From contig NZ_BMVW01000004.1 in assembly GCF_014650915.1 (NCBI RefSeq), forward strand, positions 354,046 through 418,045: DNA of 64,000 nucleotides, written 5' to 3'. The translations under genes and the position numbers were made by a program. Position 1 is the first letter of the stretch. The number at the start of each line of letters is the position of its first letter. Positions 1-13,495 of this stretch are shown here, piece by piece. This stretch comes from Streptomyces poonensis. Its GTDB lineage: Bacteria; Actinomycetota; Actinomycetes; Streptomycetales; Streptomycetaceae. The notes below the pieces were generated by a model. It did not search any database, was not told where the DNA came from, and was given only the letters and a program-made list of their open reading frames with translations.

Positions 1-55
1 CCCGTCCGGACCCTCTGGACCGGCGGTTTCCGGCCACCGCTCATAGGCTCGGCCC

Positions 56-1162
56 ATGTCAGAGGTGTACGCGGCCCGCCGGGCCCGGCTTCGGGAGTGC
101 TGCAACGCGGGCGGCAGCGCGACGGCGCTCGTCACCCGCCCGGCCAATGTGCGGTACCTCGCGGGAACGGCGATCCAGGACGCCGTCCTCCTGCTGGGCG
201 CCGGCGAGGACCTGCTGCTGTGCCGCGGCACGCCCGGCGAGCGGTCCGAGGACGGACGGCCCGACGAGGCGTTGCGGGTGCATTCCCTGCCCGGCTCGGG
301 CGGGGACCCCGCGGTCGCCGCCGCCGACCTCGCCGCGGGCCGGGGCGCCGAGTCGCTCGCGGTCGAGGAGCACCACCTCACCGTCACCCGGCACCGCGCC
401 CTCGTATCCGTGGCCCCCCTGCTGCGCCTCACCGACCTCGGCGGCTCCGTCGAGCAACTGCGCGTGGTCAAGGACGAGGAGGAGATCTCCTGTCTGCGGA
501 TCGCCGCGGAGATCACCGACCAGGCGCTCGCGGAGCTGCTGGAGTCGATCCTCGTCGGCCGCACCGAACGCCACCTCGCCCTCGAACTGGAGCGCCGTCT
601 CGTCGACCACGGTGCCGACAGCGCCGCCTTCGCGACCTCCGTCGCCACCGGCCCCCACGCCGGCCGCCGCGGCCACCGGCCCACCGACCGGCGGGTCGAG
701 GAGGGCGACTTCCTCTCCGTCTGCCTCGGCGCCACGTACCGCGGCTACCGCTGCGAGATCGGCCGCACCTTCGTCATCGGCACGTCCCCCGCAGACTGGC
801 AGATCGAGCTCTACGACCTGGTCTTCGCGGCCCAGCGCGCCGGCCGCCAGGCCCTCGCGCCCGGAGTGGCCTACCGTGACGTGGACCGCGCGGCCCGCCA
901 CGTCCTGGACTCGGCGGGGTACGCGGAAGGACTCGCTCCGCGGATGGGCCACGGGGTGGGCCTCGAAAACATCGAGGACCCGCAGTTGGCCCCGGCGGCC
1001 ATGGGTAAACTGGACGCTTGCGTGCCGGTCACCGTCGAACCGGGGGTCCACCTCCCGGGCCGGGGCGGCGTCCGGATCGATGACACGCTCGTCGTCCGCC
1101 CCGAGGCGGATGGCGGACCCGAGCTACTCACCATCACGACCAAGGAGCTGCTCGCGCTGTAG
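56..1162 (+). CDS. M24-family (Xaa-Pro aminopeptidase-like) protein with altered metal site
   Basis: 368 residues with the creatinase N-terminal domain (about 1-130) and a pita-bread M24 domain (about 140-360), the fold of Xaa-Pro aminopeptidases and prolidases. The His motif GHGVGLE and the first Glu ([11 protein letters not shown]) are present. The usual paired metal Asp residues read as Cys and Glu (SVCLGA...GYRCEIGRT), and the last Glu ligand reads as Asp (GVRIDDT). Three of the five canonical di-metal ligands are therefore changed, so hydrolytic activity is uncertain. A TAGGCT -10-like hexamer at 44-49 lies 6 nt before the ATG, which would give a leaderless transcript. It sits directly upstream of efp, the usual actinobacterial arrangement. 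The family is secure; the substrate is not. Confidence 0.85.
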   Translation: MSEVYAARRARLRECCNAGGSATALVTRPANVRYLAGTAIQDAVLLLGAGEDLLLCRGTPGERSEDGRPDEALRVHSLPGSGGDPAVAAADLAAGRGAESLAVEEHHLTVTRHRALVSVAPLLRLTDLGGSVEQLRVVKDEEEISCLRIAAEITDQALAELLESILVGRTERHLALELERRLVDHGADSAAFATSVATGPHAGRRGHRPTDRRVEEGDFLSVCLGATYRGYRCEIGRTFVIGTSPADWQIELYDLVFAAQRAGRQALAPGVAYRDVDRAARHVLDSAGYAEGLAPRMGHGVGLENIEDPQLAPAAMGKLDACVPVTVEPGVHLPGRGGVRIDDTLVVRPEADGGPELLTITTKELLAL

Positions 1163-1209
1163 CGCGTGTCTTCCCGGTCGTACACGTCAGTCCAGGAGAT
1201 TCCGCAACC

Positions 1210-1776
1210 GTGGCTTCCACGAACGACCTCAAGAACGGCCTGGTGCTCAAGCTCGAAGGCGGCCAGCTCTGGTCCGTCGTCGAGTTCCAGCACGTCAAGC
1301 CCGGCAAGGGCCCGGCCTTCGTGCGCACCAAGCTCAAGAACGTGCTCTCCGGCAAGGTCGTCGACAAGACCTTCAACGCCGGCGTCAAGGTCGAAACGGC
1401 CACCGTCGACAAGCGCGACATGCAGTTCTCCTACATGGACGGCGACTACTTCGTCTTCATGGACATGGAGACGTACGACCAGCTCATGGTCGACCGCAAG
1501 GCCGTCGGCGACGCCGCCAACTTCCTGATCGAGGGCTTCACGGCCACCGTCGCCCAGCACGAGGGCGAGGTGCTCTTCGTCGAGCTGCCCGCCGCCGTCG
1601 AGCTGGTCATCCAGGAGACCGAGCCGGGCGTCCAGGGCGACCGTTCCACCGGCGGCACCAAGCCCGCCACGCTGGAGACCGGCCACCAGATCCAGGTCCC
1701 GCTCTTCATCACCACCGGTGAGAAGATCAAGGTCGACACCCGCACGAGCGACTACCTCGGCCGGGTGAACAGCTAA
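1210..1776 (+). CDS. efp: Elongation factor P
   Basis: 188 residues, normal length, three beta-barrel domains. EF-P binds between the P and E sites of stalled ribosomes and promotes peptide bonds at consecutive prolines. The tip of the domain I loop reads KPGKGPA with Lys33 at the position that is modified in E. coli. This PGKGP loop is the type found in actinobacteria, where the lysine is thought to work unmodified; no epmA/epmB-like gene is nearby. The GTG start gives the usual [11 protein letters not shown]-terminus. Probably cotranscribed with nusB, whose start lies 2 nt after the efp stop. Confidence 0.97.
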   Translation: MASTNDLKNGLVLKLEGGQLWSVVEFQHVKPGKGPAFVRTKLKNVLSGKVVDKTFNAGVKVETATVDKRDMQFSYMDGDYFVFMDMETYDQLMVDRKAVGDAANFLIEGFTATVAQHEGEVLFVELPAAVELVIQETEPGVQGDRSTGGTKPATLETGHQIQVPLFITTGEKIKVDTRTSDYLGRVNS

Positions 1777-1778
1777 CC

Positions 1779-2210
1779 GTGGCCGCCCGTAACACGGCCC
1801 GTAAGCGCGCCTTCCAGATCCTCTTCGAGGGCGACCAGCGCGGGGCCGACGTCCTGACGGTCCTCGCCGACTGGGTCCGGCACTCCCGGAGCGACACCCG
1901 GCAGCCGCCGGTGAGCGAGTACACGATGCAGCTGGTCGAGGGCTACGCGGAGCACACGCGGCGCATCGACGAGCTGATCGCGCAGTACGCCGTCGGCTGG
2001 ACGCTCGACAGGATGCCGGTCGTCGACCGCAACATCCTGCGTCTCGGGGCGTACGAGCTGATCTGGGTCGACGAGACCCCGGACGCCGTCGTCCTGGACG
2101 AGATGGTGCAGCTGGCGAAGGAGTTCTCGACGGACGAGTCGCCCTCGTTCGTCAATGGGCTGCTCGGTCGGCTGAAGGAGCTGAAGCCTTCGTTGCGCCG
2201 CGAGCAGTAG
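1779..2210 (+). CDS. nusB: Transcription antitermination protein NusB
   Basis: 143 residues, all-helical NusB fold, starting MAARNTARKRAFQILFEGD with the basic Arg-rich N-terminus that binds boxA RNA. With NusE (ribosomal protein S10) it loads the antitermination complex on rRNA operons. The conserved segment VDRNILRLGAYEL and the C-terminal VNGLLGRL stretch are intact. The GTG start lies 2 nt after the efp stop, which argues for translational coupling. Followed by a strong hairpin. Confidence 0.97.
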   Translation: MAARNTARKRAFQILFEGDQRGADVLTVLADWVRHSRSDTRQPPVSEYTMQLVEGYAEHTRRIDELIAQYAVGWTLDRMPVVDRNILRLGAYELIWVDETPDAVVLDEMVQLAKEFSTDESPSFVNGLLGRLKELKPSLRREQ

Positions 2211-2314
2211 GCAGCGGGGGAGCGCCGTAGGGGTTGCTGTGCGATGTCGGCCGCGGGTCGTTCGTGGCTGGTCGCGCAGTTCCCCGCGCCCCTTGCAGGG
2301 GCGCGCCGTTCTTC

Positions 2315-2360
2315 AACGCTGGAGGGCCCGCAGCACACATGCTGCGGGCCCTCCAGCGTT
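2315..2360 (+). terminator. 21-bp perfect hairpin after nusB
   Basis: A perfect 21-bp inverted repeat (arms 2315-2335 and 2340-2360) encloses a 4-nt CACA loop. It lies between the convergent nusB and bldD genes and could stop transcription from both sides. There is no U-tract, which is common for Streptomyces terminators. The rest of 2211-2456 shows no coding potential. Confidence 0.85.
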
Positions 2361-2456
2361 TCAGGTGCTGCCCGGGTATGCACAAACCGCCGGGGTGGCC
2401 GGGCCTTCTGGTTCCGACCACCCTGGCGGCACGTTTCTGCTGAGCCCGCGGAGCGG

Positions 2457-2957
2457 TCAGGCCTCCTCGTGGGAGACCGCGCGGCGCGCGTCCGCGTCCA
2501 GGACGCCCCAGCTGATCAGCTGCTCGGTGAGGACCGAGGGCGACTGGTCGTAGATGACGGCGAGGGTGCGCAGGTCGTCCTGGCGGATCGAGAGCACCTT
2601 GCCGTTGTAGTCGCCGCGCTGCGACTGGATCGTGGCCGCGTAACGCTGCAGGGGGCCCGCCTTCTCGGCCGGCACGTGGGCGAGGCGCTCCAGGTCCAGG
2701 ACCAGCTTCGGCGGCGGCTCGGCGGCGCCGCCGGGGGTGGTGCCCGGCAGCAGCTCCTGCACCGGAACCCCGTAGAAATCCGCCAGCTCGGCAAGGCGCT
2801 GTACGGTCACGGCGCGGTCGCCGCGCTCGTACGAACCGACCACGACCGCCTTCCACCGTCCCTGGGACTTCTCCTCGACACCGTGGAGGGAAAGGCCCTG
2901 CTGGGTGCGGATGGCCCGGAGCTTGGCCCCGAGCTGTTTGGCGTATTCGCTGGACAT
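2457..2957 (-). CDS. bldD: Developmental master regulator BldD
   Basis: 166 residues from the ATG giving MSSEYAKQLG; an in-frame start five codons upstream (MSGSYM) is possible but does not match the known protein. The N-terminal HTH (about 10-65) binds DNA. The C-terminal domain carries the c-di-GMP binding motif R114-G-D ... R125-Q-D-D, both halves intact. BldD with tetrameric c-di-GMP dimerises and represses sporulation genes during vegetative growth. The sequence is nearly identical to what I remember of S. coelicolor BldD. Divergent from pyrR, with a BldD box upstream, consistent with known autoregulation. Confidence 0.97.
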   Translation of the reverse strand: MSSEYAKQLGAKLRAIRTQQGLSLHGVEEKSQGRWKAVVVGSYERGDRAVTVQRLAELADFYGVPVQELLPGTTPGGAAEPPPKLVLDLERLAHVPAEKAGPLQRYAATIQSQRGDYNGKVLSIRQDDLRTLAVIYDQSPSVLTEQLISWGVLDADARRAVSHEEA

Positions 2958-3003
2958 ATAGCTCCCGGACACTGTGTCATCGCGCGGCGACGCCGCGCGG
3001 CTG

Positions 3004-3033
3004 GTGACTCACTGTGAGGTTACGCAGCGTGAC
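3004..3033. promoter_or_regulatory. BldD box with an abutting near-match (bldD autoregulation)
   Basis: Positions 3019-3033 read gTtACgCaGcGTgAc and match the published BldD consensus nTnACnC(A/T)GnGTnAn at every fixed position. The immediately preceding 15 bp (3004-3018) match with one deviation at the ninth position. The pair lies 47-76 bp upstream of the bldD start codon, in the bldD-pyrR intergenic region. Occupancy is inferred, not shown. Confidence 0.75.
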
Positions 3034-3154
3034 TCTTCCCCGTCAAGCCGAATGGTCCGTACCGACTCTTCCGTGGTAACCGCTGTCTGTTACGCCAGGG
3101 GGGTGATCAGGGCGGTTGTTCGAGCCTGCTACCGTGGATGGCGCAATTCCGACG

Positions 3155-3193
3155 TCCTTTAAGGTCCGTCCCGTGAGGCGGAGAAGGAGGTCC
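3155..3193 (+). promoter_or_regulatory. PyrR-binding RNA element overlapping the pyrR ribosome binding site
   Basis: The leader just before pyrR contains GTCCGTCCCGTGAGGCGGAG followed by AAGGAGG. This resembles the PyrR binding loop (purine-rich GUGAGGC-type core flanked by pairing bases), and the Shine-Dalgarno sequence forms the 3' side of the element. The arrangement fits the translational repression described for mycobacterial pyr operons, in which UMP-loaded PyrR binds the RNA and hides the ribosome binding site. No intrinsic attenuator hairpin is visible between the element and the start codon. Confidence 0.7.
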
Positions 3194-3200
3194 GTTTCTT

Positions 3201-3785
3201 ATGGACAAGCTGGACACGCAAGCGTCCGATGCGCGGCCCGTTCTCGAGGGCCCCGACATCGCGCGGGTACTGACCCGCATCGCCCACGAGATCGTCGAGC
3301 GCGCCAAGGGCGCCGACGACGTGGTGCTCCTCGGCATCCCGACCCGGGGCGTCTTCCTCGCCCGCCGGCTCGCCGCCAAGCTGGAGCAGATCACCGAGAA
3401 GCAGATCCCGGTGGGCTCCCTCGACATCACCATGTACCGCGACGACCTGCGCCTGCAGCCGCCGCGTGCGCTGGCCCGCACCGAGATCCCCGGTGACGGC
3501 CTCGACGGCCGCCTCGTCGTCCTCGTCGACGACGTCCTCTTCTCCGGCCGCACCATCCGGGCCGCCCTCGACGCGCTGAACGACATCGGGCGCCCGCGCG
3601 CGGTGCAGCTCGCCGTCCTCGTCGACCGCGGCCACCGCGAACTGCCGATCCGCGCCGACTACGTCGGCAAGAACCTCCCCACGTCGCTGCGGGAGACGGT
3701 CAAGGTCCAGCTCGCCGAGGAGGACGGTCGCGACACCGTCCTGCTCGGTGCGAAGCCGACCGCCGCCCCGGACGCGCAGCGCTAG
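3201..3785 (+). CDS. pyrR: Bifunctional pyr operon regulator / uracil phosphoribosyltransferase PyrR
   Basis: 194 residues, type I phosphoribosyltransferase fold. The PRPP loop reads [19 protein letters not shown] (about 105-123). The protein binds pyr mRNA when charged with UMP and has weak UPRTase activity. The ATG is preceded by AAGGAGG at good spacing. First gene of the pyrimidine operon, preceded by a probable binding element for its own product. A gap of about 120 bp separates it from pyrB, but all genes run the same way. Confidence 0.95.
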   Translation: MDKLDTQASDARPVLEGPDIARVLTRIAHEIVERAKGADDVVLLGIPTRGVFLARRLAAKLEQITEKQIPVGSLDITMYRDDLRLQPPRALARTEIPGDGLDGRLVVLVDDVLFSGRTIRAALDALNDIGRPRAVQLAVLVDRGHRELPIRADYVGKNLPTSLRETVKVQLAEEDGRDTVLLGAKPTAAPDAQR

Positions 3786-3906
3786 CACTCCGGCGTACCC
3801 GGCCCTCGTACGCCACCCGTGCGCCCGCGCGCGCCCGCACGCCCGGCCGCGCCCACGCGGCGGGCCCATGCCTCCCGAACAGAACCGCCTTACGGAGCCT
3901 GAAAAG

Positions 3907-4884
3907 ATGCAGCGTCATCTCATCTCGGCCGCCGACCTCACCCGTGACGACGCCGTCCTGATCCTCGACACCGCCGAGGAGATGGCCCGGGTCGCCGACC
4001 GGCCGATCAAGAAACTGCCGACCCTGCGCGGCCGTACCGTCGTCAACCTCTTCTTCGAGGACTCGACCCGCACCCGGATCTCCTTCGAGGCCGCCGAGAA
4101 GCGGCTGTCGGCGGACGTCATCAACTTCACCGCCAAGGGGTCGAGCGTCTCCAAGGGCGAGTCCCTGAAGGACACCGCTCAGACACTGGAGGCCATGGGC
4201 GTCGACGCCGTCGTCATCCGGCACGGCGCCTCCGGTGCCCCGTACCGCCTGGCCACCTCCGGCTGGATCGACGCCGCCGTGATCAACGCCGGTGACGGCA
4301 CCCACCAGCACCCCACCCAGGCGCTGCTGGACGCCTTCACCATGCGGCGCCGCCTGGTCGGCCGGGACGCCGGGCTCGGCCAGGACCTCGCCGGCAAGCG
4401 CATCACGATCGTCGGCGACGTCCTGCACAGCCGGGTCGCCCGCTCCAACGTCGACCTGCTGCACACCCTCGGCGCCGAGGTCACCCTCGTCGCCCCGCCC
4501 ACCCTGCTGCCGGTCGGCGTCGAGACCTGGCCCTGCGAGGTCTCCTACGACCTCGACTCGACGCTGCCCAAGTCCGACGCGGTGATGATGCTGCGCGTCC
4601 AGCGCGAGCGGATGAACGCGGCGTTCTTCCCGACCGAGCGCGAGTACTCCCGGCGCTACGGCCTCGACGGCGACCGCATGGCGAAGATGCCCGAGCACGC
4701 CATCGTGATGCACCCCGGCCCCATGGTCCGCGGGATGGAGATCACCGCCGAGGTCGCCGACTCCGACCGCTGCACGGTCGTCGAGCAGGTCGCCAACGGC
4801 GTCTCCATCCGCATGGCGGTCCTGTACCTGCTGCTGGGCGGCAACGAGCCCGCCGTCACCCATAGCCGTACCGAGGAGAAGTGA
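3907..4884 (+). CDS. pyrB: Aspartate carbamoyltransferase catalytic subunit
   Basis: 325 residues. Catalyses carbamoyl phosphate + aspartate to N-carbamoylaspartate, the committed pyrimidine step. Carbamoyl-phosphate motif [13 protein letters not shown] (about 49-61), the HPTQALLD motif and the HPGPM segment near the end are intact. I chose the ATG giving [16 protein letters not shown], the family N-terminus; a longer in-frame reading upstream is Arg/Pro-rich and lacks family signal. No pyrI regulatory gene is nearby. The stop is 5 nt before the pyrC ATG. Confidence 0.96.
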   Translation: MQRHLISAADLTRDDAVLILDTAEEMARVADRPIKKLPTLRGRTVVNLFFEDSTRTRISFEAAEKRLSADVINFTAKGSSVSKGESLKDTAQTLEAMGVDAVVIRHGASGAPYRLATSGWIDAAVINAGDGTHQHPTQALLDAFTMRRRLVGRDAGLGQDLAGKRITIVGDVLHSRVARSNVDLLHTLGAEVTLVAPPTLLPVGVETWPCEVSYDLDSTLPKSDAVMMLRVQRERMNAAFFPTEREYSRRYGLDGDRMAKMPEHAIVMHPGPMVRGMEITAEVADSDRCTVVEQVANGVSIRMAVLYLLLGGNEPAVTHSRTEEK

Positions 4885-4889
4885 AGAAC

Positions 4890-6176
4890 ATGAGCAAGAC
4901 CCTGATCCGCGGTGCGAAGGTGCTCGGCGGCGAGCCCCAGGACGTCCTGATCGACGGCGGGACCATCGAGGCCGTCGGTACCGGGCTGTCCGCCGAGGGC
5001 GCCGAGGTCGTCGAGGCCGACGGCAAGGTGCTCCTGCCGGGCCTCGTCGACCTGCACACCCACCTGCGCGAGCCGGGCCGCGAGGACTCCGAGACCGTGC
5101 TGACCGGTACGCGCGCGGCGGCCTCCGGCGGGTACACCGCCGTGTTCGCCATGGCCAACACCTTCCCGGTCGCCGACACCGCCGGTGTCGTCGAGCAGGT
5201 CTGGCGGCTCGGCCAGGAGTCGGGCTACTGCGACGTGCAGCCCATCGGCGCCGTCACCGTCGGGCTCGAAGGCCGCAAGCTCGCCGAGCTGGGCGCCATG
5301 CACGAGTCCGCGGCCGGTGTCACCGTCTTCTCCGACGACGGCAAGTGCGTGGACGACGCGGTGATCATGCGCCGCGCGCTGGAGTACGTGAAGGCCTTCG
5401 GCGGCGTGGTCGCCCAGCACGCGCAGGAGCCGCGGCTGACCGAGGGCGCCCAGATGAACGAGGGCGTTGTCTCCGCCGAGCTGGGCCTCGGGGGCTGGCC
5501 GGCGGTGGCCGAGGAGTCGATCATCGCCCGCGATGTGCTGCTCGCCGAGCACGTCGGCTCGCGCGTCCACATCTGCCACCTGTCGACCGCCGGGTCGGTG
5601 GAGATCGTGCGCTGGGCCAAGTCCCGCGGCATCGACGTCACCGCCGAGGTCACCCCGCATCACCTGCTCCTCACGGACGAGCTGGTGCGGTCGTACAACC
5701 CGGTCTACAAGGTCAACCCGCCGCTGCGCACCGAGCGCGACGTGATGGCCCTGCGCGAGGCGCTCGCCGACGGCACGATCGACATCGTCGCCACCGACCA
5801 CGCCCCGCACCCGCACGAGGACAAGGACTGCGAGTGGGCCGCGGCCGCCATGGGCATGGTCGGCCTGGAGACCGCGCTGTCGGTGGTCCAGGAGACGATG
5901 GTCGACACGGGCCTGCTGGACTGGGCCGGCGTCGCCGACCGGATGTCCTTCAAGCCCGCGCGCATCGGACAGGCCACCGGTCACGGCCGTCCCGTCTCGG
6001 CTGGTGAGCCCGCCAACCTCACCCTCGTCGACACGGCATACCGTGGAGCGGTGGACCCCGCGGGCTTCGCCTCGCGCAGCCGCAACACCCCGTACGAGGG
6101 CCGCGAGCTGCCGGGCCGTGTCACGCACACCTGGCTCCGGGGCAAGGCCACGCTCGTCGACGGGAAGCTCACGTGA
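4890..6176 (+). CDS. pyrC: Dihydroorotase (class I, multifunctional-type)
   Basis: 428 residues, amidohydrolase TIM barrel; cyclises carbamoylaspartate to dihydroorotate. Metal motifs: DLHTHLREPG (about 56-65), the His pair in HICHLSTAG, and ATDHAPHPHEDK with the catalytic Asp. The ATG at 4890 has GAGGAGAAG about 9 nt upstream; a GTG at 4881 overlapping the pyrB stop is a less likely alternative. The stop overlaps the next start by 4 nt. Confidence 0.96.
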   Translation: MSKTLIRGAKVLGGEPQDVLIDGGTIEAVGTGLSAEGAEVVEADGKVLLPGLVDLHTHLREPGREDSETVLTGTRAAASGGYTAVFAMANTFPVADTAGVVEQVWRLGQESGYCDVQPIGAVTVGLEGRKLAELGAMHESAAGVTVFSDDGKCVDDAVIMRRALEYVKAFGGVVAQHAQEPRLTEGAQMNEGVVSAELGLGGWPAVAEESIIARDVLLAEHVGSRVHICHLSTAGSVEIVRWAKSRGIDVTAEVTPHHLLLTDELVRSYNPVYKVNPPLRTERDVMALREALADGTIDIVATDHAPHPHEDKDCEWAAAAMGMVGLETALSVVQETMVDTGLLDWAGVADRMSFKPARIGQATGHGRPVSAGEPANLTLVDTAYRGAVDPAGFASRSRNTPYEGRELPGRVTHTWLRGKATLVDGKLT

Positions 6177-6790
6177 CACCTCTTGATCTGTCGGCCGCCG
6201 CAGGCGCGGCCGTACTCGCAGCCGAACAGAAGTCGGCCGAAGTGACCGACTGGGCCGCCCGTATCGGCTGGCTCGTGGGCCTCGCCCTGTTCGTCGCCCT
6301 CGTCTACTGGCTGATGCGCGAGGGCTGGAAGTGGCGCGGCACCCTCCAGGGCGACCTGCCGGAGCTGCCTGCCACGCCCGACGACCCCGGTCCGGCGAAA
6401 CTGGAGATGAGCGGCCGCTACCACGGCTCCACCACCGCCGGGCAGTGGCTGGACCGCATCGTGGCGCACGGCCTGGGCACCCGCAGCCGGGCCGAGCTCA
6501 CGCTGACGGACGCGGGAGTGGACGTCGTACGCCCCGGGGCGGCCGACTTCTTCATCCCCGTGGCCGCTCTGCGCGAGGCCCGCCTCGACAAGGGCATCGC
6601 CGGCAAGGTCCTCACCGAGGGCGGTCTGCTGATCGTCACGTGGGAGCACGGCGGCAAGCTGCTCGACTCCGGGTTCCGCTCCGACCGCGCGGCCGAGCAC
6701 AACGAATGGGTCGAGACCCTCAACCAGATGATCCAGAAGGTCGAAGAGACCGAGAAGGTCCACAAGAAGGAAACGGAAGGCGCACGATGA
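6173..6790 (+). CDS. Conserved pyr-operon membrane protein of unknown function
   Basis: 205 residues. A single transmembrane helix (about 27-46, [18 protein letters not shown]) is followed by a soluble domain with mostly beta character that looks like a bacterial PH-type domain (about 75-180) and a charged C-terminal helix ending [15 protein letters not shown]. Starts with GTG overlapping the pyrC stop and ends overlapping carA by 4 nt, so it is translationally coupled. A membrane protein sits at the same place (pyrC-X-carA) in the mycobacterial pyr operon, so it is an old partner of the pathway. Role unknown; scaffolding or uptake are possibilities only. Confidence 0.85.
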   Translation: MTPLDLSAAAGAAVLAAEQKSAEVTDWAARIGWLVGLALFVALVYWLMREGWKWRGTLQGDLPELPATPDDPGPAKLEMSGRYHGSTTAGQWLDRIVAHGLGTRSRAELTLTDAGVDVVRPGAADFFIPVAALREARLDKGIAGKVLTEGGLLIVTWEHGGKLLDSGFRSDRAAEHNEWVETLNQMIQKVEETEKVHKKETEGAR

Positions 6791-7921
6791 CCACCTCCAC
6801 CAGGGGAGTTTCGAAGACTCCCGCCGTACTCGTCCTGGAGGACGGCCGGATCTTCCGTGGCCGTGCCTACGGGGCCGTGGGGGAGACCTTCGGCGAGGCC
6901 GTGTTCTCCACCGGCATGACCGGCTACCAGGAGACCCTCACCGACCCGTCGTACCGCCGTCAGGTCGTCGTGATGACCGCCCCGCACGTCGGCAACACCG
7001 GCGTCAACGACGAGGACCCCGAGAGCAAGCAGATCTGGGTCGCCGGGTACGTCGTCCGCGACCCCGCGCGCGTGCCCTCCAGCTGGCGCCACCGGCGCAC
7101 CCTCGACGAGGAGCTCGCCGCCCAGGGCGTCGTCGGCATCTCCGGCATCGACACCCGCGCCCTCACCCGGCACCTGCGCGAGCGCGGCGCCATGCGCGTC
7201 GGCATCTTCAGCGGGGACGCCGTGAGGGACGACGCCACGCTGCTGGCCCGCGTCCAGGAGGCCCCTCAGATGAAGGGCGCGAGCCTGTACGAGGAGGTCA
7301 CCACCGAGGAGGCGTACGTCGTCCCCGCGGTCGGCGAGAAGAAGTTCACCGTCGCCGCCGTGGACCTCGGCATCAAGGGCATGACCCCGCACCGCATGGC
7401 CGAGCGCGGCATAGAGGTGCACGTGCTGCCCGCCACCGCCACGCTGGACGACATCTACGCGGCGAACCCGGACGGCGTGTTCTTCTCCAACGGCCCGGGC
7501 GACCCGGCCACCGCCGACCACCCGGTCGCGCTGATGCAGGGCGTCCTGGAGCGCGGCACCCCGCTGTTCGGTATCTGCTTCGGCAACCAGCTCCTCGGGC
7601 GTGCGCTCGGCTTCGGCACCTACAAGCTGAAGTACGGCCACCGCGGCATCAACCAGCCGGTGCAGGACCGTACGACCGGCAAGGTCGAGGTCACCGCGCA
7701 CAACCACGGCTTCGCCGTCGACGCCCCGCTCGACGAGGTCTCCGACACCCCCTTCGGCCGCGCCGAGGTCTCCCACGTCTGCCTGAACGACAACGTGGTG
7801 GAGGGCCTCCAGCTTCTCGACAAGCCGGCCTTCAGCGTCCAGTACCACCCCGAAGCGGCAGCCGGCCCGCACGACGCCGCCTACCTGTTCGACCGCTTCG
7901 TTTCCCTGATGGAGGGCCAGC

Positions 7922-7929
<8 letters not shown>
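6787..7929 (+). CDS. carA: Carbamoyl phosphate synthase small (glutaminase) subunit
   Basis: 380 residues. The N-terminal CarA domain is followed by a class I glutamine amidotransferase domain with catalytic Cys264 (GICFGNQ), His354 and Glu356 (YHPEA). It releases ammonia from glutamine and channels it to CarB. The ATG overlaps the preceding stop (ATGA). It supplies carbamoyl phosphate for both PyrB and arginine synthesis. Confidence 0.97.
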
Positions 7930-11230
<3,301 letters not shown>

Positions 11231-11243
11231 CCGGCCGACCACT

Positions 11244-11275
11244 AGAGGGGGACACCGAAACGGTGTCCCCCTCTT
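11244..11275 (+). terminator. Hairpin between carB and pyrD
   Basis: A perfect 14-bp stem (11244-11257 with 11261-11274) and an AAA loop, ending CTCTT. It has the form of an intrinsic terminator but lies inside the pyr gene series, 30 nt before pyrD. It may cause partial termination or stabilise the 3' end of the upstream transcript. Confidence 0.8.
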
Positions 11276-11304
11276 CATGAGGACACCGAGGACACCCCAA
11301 CCAC

Positions 11305-12407
<1,103 letters not shown>

Positions 12408-12411
<4 letters not shown>

Positions 12412-13262
12412 CCGGCACCACCGCTCTGGAACCCTTCGGCGCCCGCCTGCGCCGCGCCATGGACGAGCGCGGCCCCCTGTGCGTCGGCATCGACCCGCAC
12501 GCCTCCCTCCTCGCCGACTGGGGCCTCAACGACGACGTCGCGGGCCTGGAACGGTTCAGCCGCACCGTCGTCGAGGCCCTGGCCGACCGCGTGGCCGTGC
12601 TGAAGCCGCAGAGCGCGTTCTTCGAGCGCTTCGGCTCGCGCGGCGTCGCCGTCCTGGAGAAGTCCGTGGAGGAGGCGCGGGCCGCCGGTGCCCTGGTCGT
12701 CATGGACGCCAAGCGCGGCGACATCGGCTCGACCATGGCCGCGTACGCCGAGACCTACCTGCGCAAGGACGCGCCGCTGTTCTCCGACGCCCTGACGGTG
12801 TCGCCCTTCCTCGGGTACGGCTCGCTGCAGCCGGCCGTGGACCTGGCGCGCGAGAACGGGGCGGGTCTGTTCGTGCTGGCGCTGACCTCCAACCCCGAGG
12901 GCCGCGAGGTGCAGCACGCCGTCCGCGAGGACGGGCGGACCGTCGGCGCGACCATGCTGGCCCGGCTCGCGGCCGAGAACGCGGGCGCGGAGCCCATGGG
13001 CTCCTTCGGCGCGGTCGTCGGGGCGACGCTCGGCGACCTCTCCTCGTACGACCTGGAGATCAACGGGCCGCTGCTGGCGCCCGGGATCGGTGCCCAGGGG
13101 GCCACCCCGGCGGACCTGCCCGGCGTGTTCGGCACGGCCGTACGGAACGTGGTGCCGAACGTCAGCCGGGGTGTTCTTCGTCACGGTCCGGACGCCGCCG
13201 CGCTCCGCGCGTCCGCGGAGCGCTTCGCGACGGAGATCGCCTCCGCGGTGGCCTCCGGCTGA
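12408..13262 (+). CDS. pyrF: Orotidine 5'-phosphate decarboxylase (type 2)
   Basis: 284 residues, the longer type 2 form found in actinobacteria. Catalytic segment [14 protein letters not shown] (Asp-Lys-Asp charge network) and N-terminal GIDPH are intact. Converts OMP to UMP, the last step of the pathway. The ATG overlaps the pyrD stop (ATGA), so the two are translationally coupled. Confidence 0.96.
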
Positions 13263-13351
13263 GAGGTTTCCCGGAACCTCCCCGGCATCTCCCGAGACCT
13301 CCCCGGGACCATCTGGGGCTTTCGGCCGGGACCCCGGTTCAAACCTCCGAT

Positions 13352-13390
13352 GAGTGTGGTCTCGGACGTGCCGAGTCCGAATACACACTC
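13352..13390 (+). terminator. Two-part hairpin downstream of pyrF
   Basis: GAGTGTG pairs with CACACTC at the ends and TCGGAC pairs with GTCCGA inside; the hairpin is followed by AAAACAGG. It lies about 90 nt after pyrF and is a reasonable end for the pyr operon. Confidence is moderate because of the internal bulge. Confidence 0.5.
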
Positions 13391-13495
13391 AAAACAGGGT
13401 CGTTATGCCGGTTATGTCCGACTCCAGGGAGGCTGACCAGGACTTTTCCGCTGTTCTCGCTGACTCTGGCGGACTTGGCCGCTAGTCTCCGACGA

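Noticed and set aside
59..1051. Long antisense reading frame opposite the M24 gene
   Set aside because: A mirror of a real high-GC gene; composition is Gly/Arg/Val-rich with no family pattern.
3748..3906. Upstream extension of pyrB
   Set aside because: The added residues are Arg/Pro/Ala-rich and overlap pyr[12 protein letters not shown] matches the family start.
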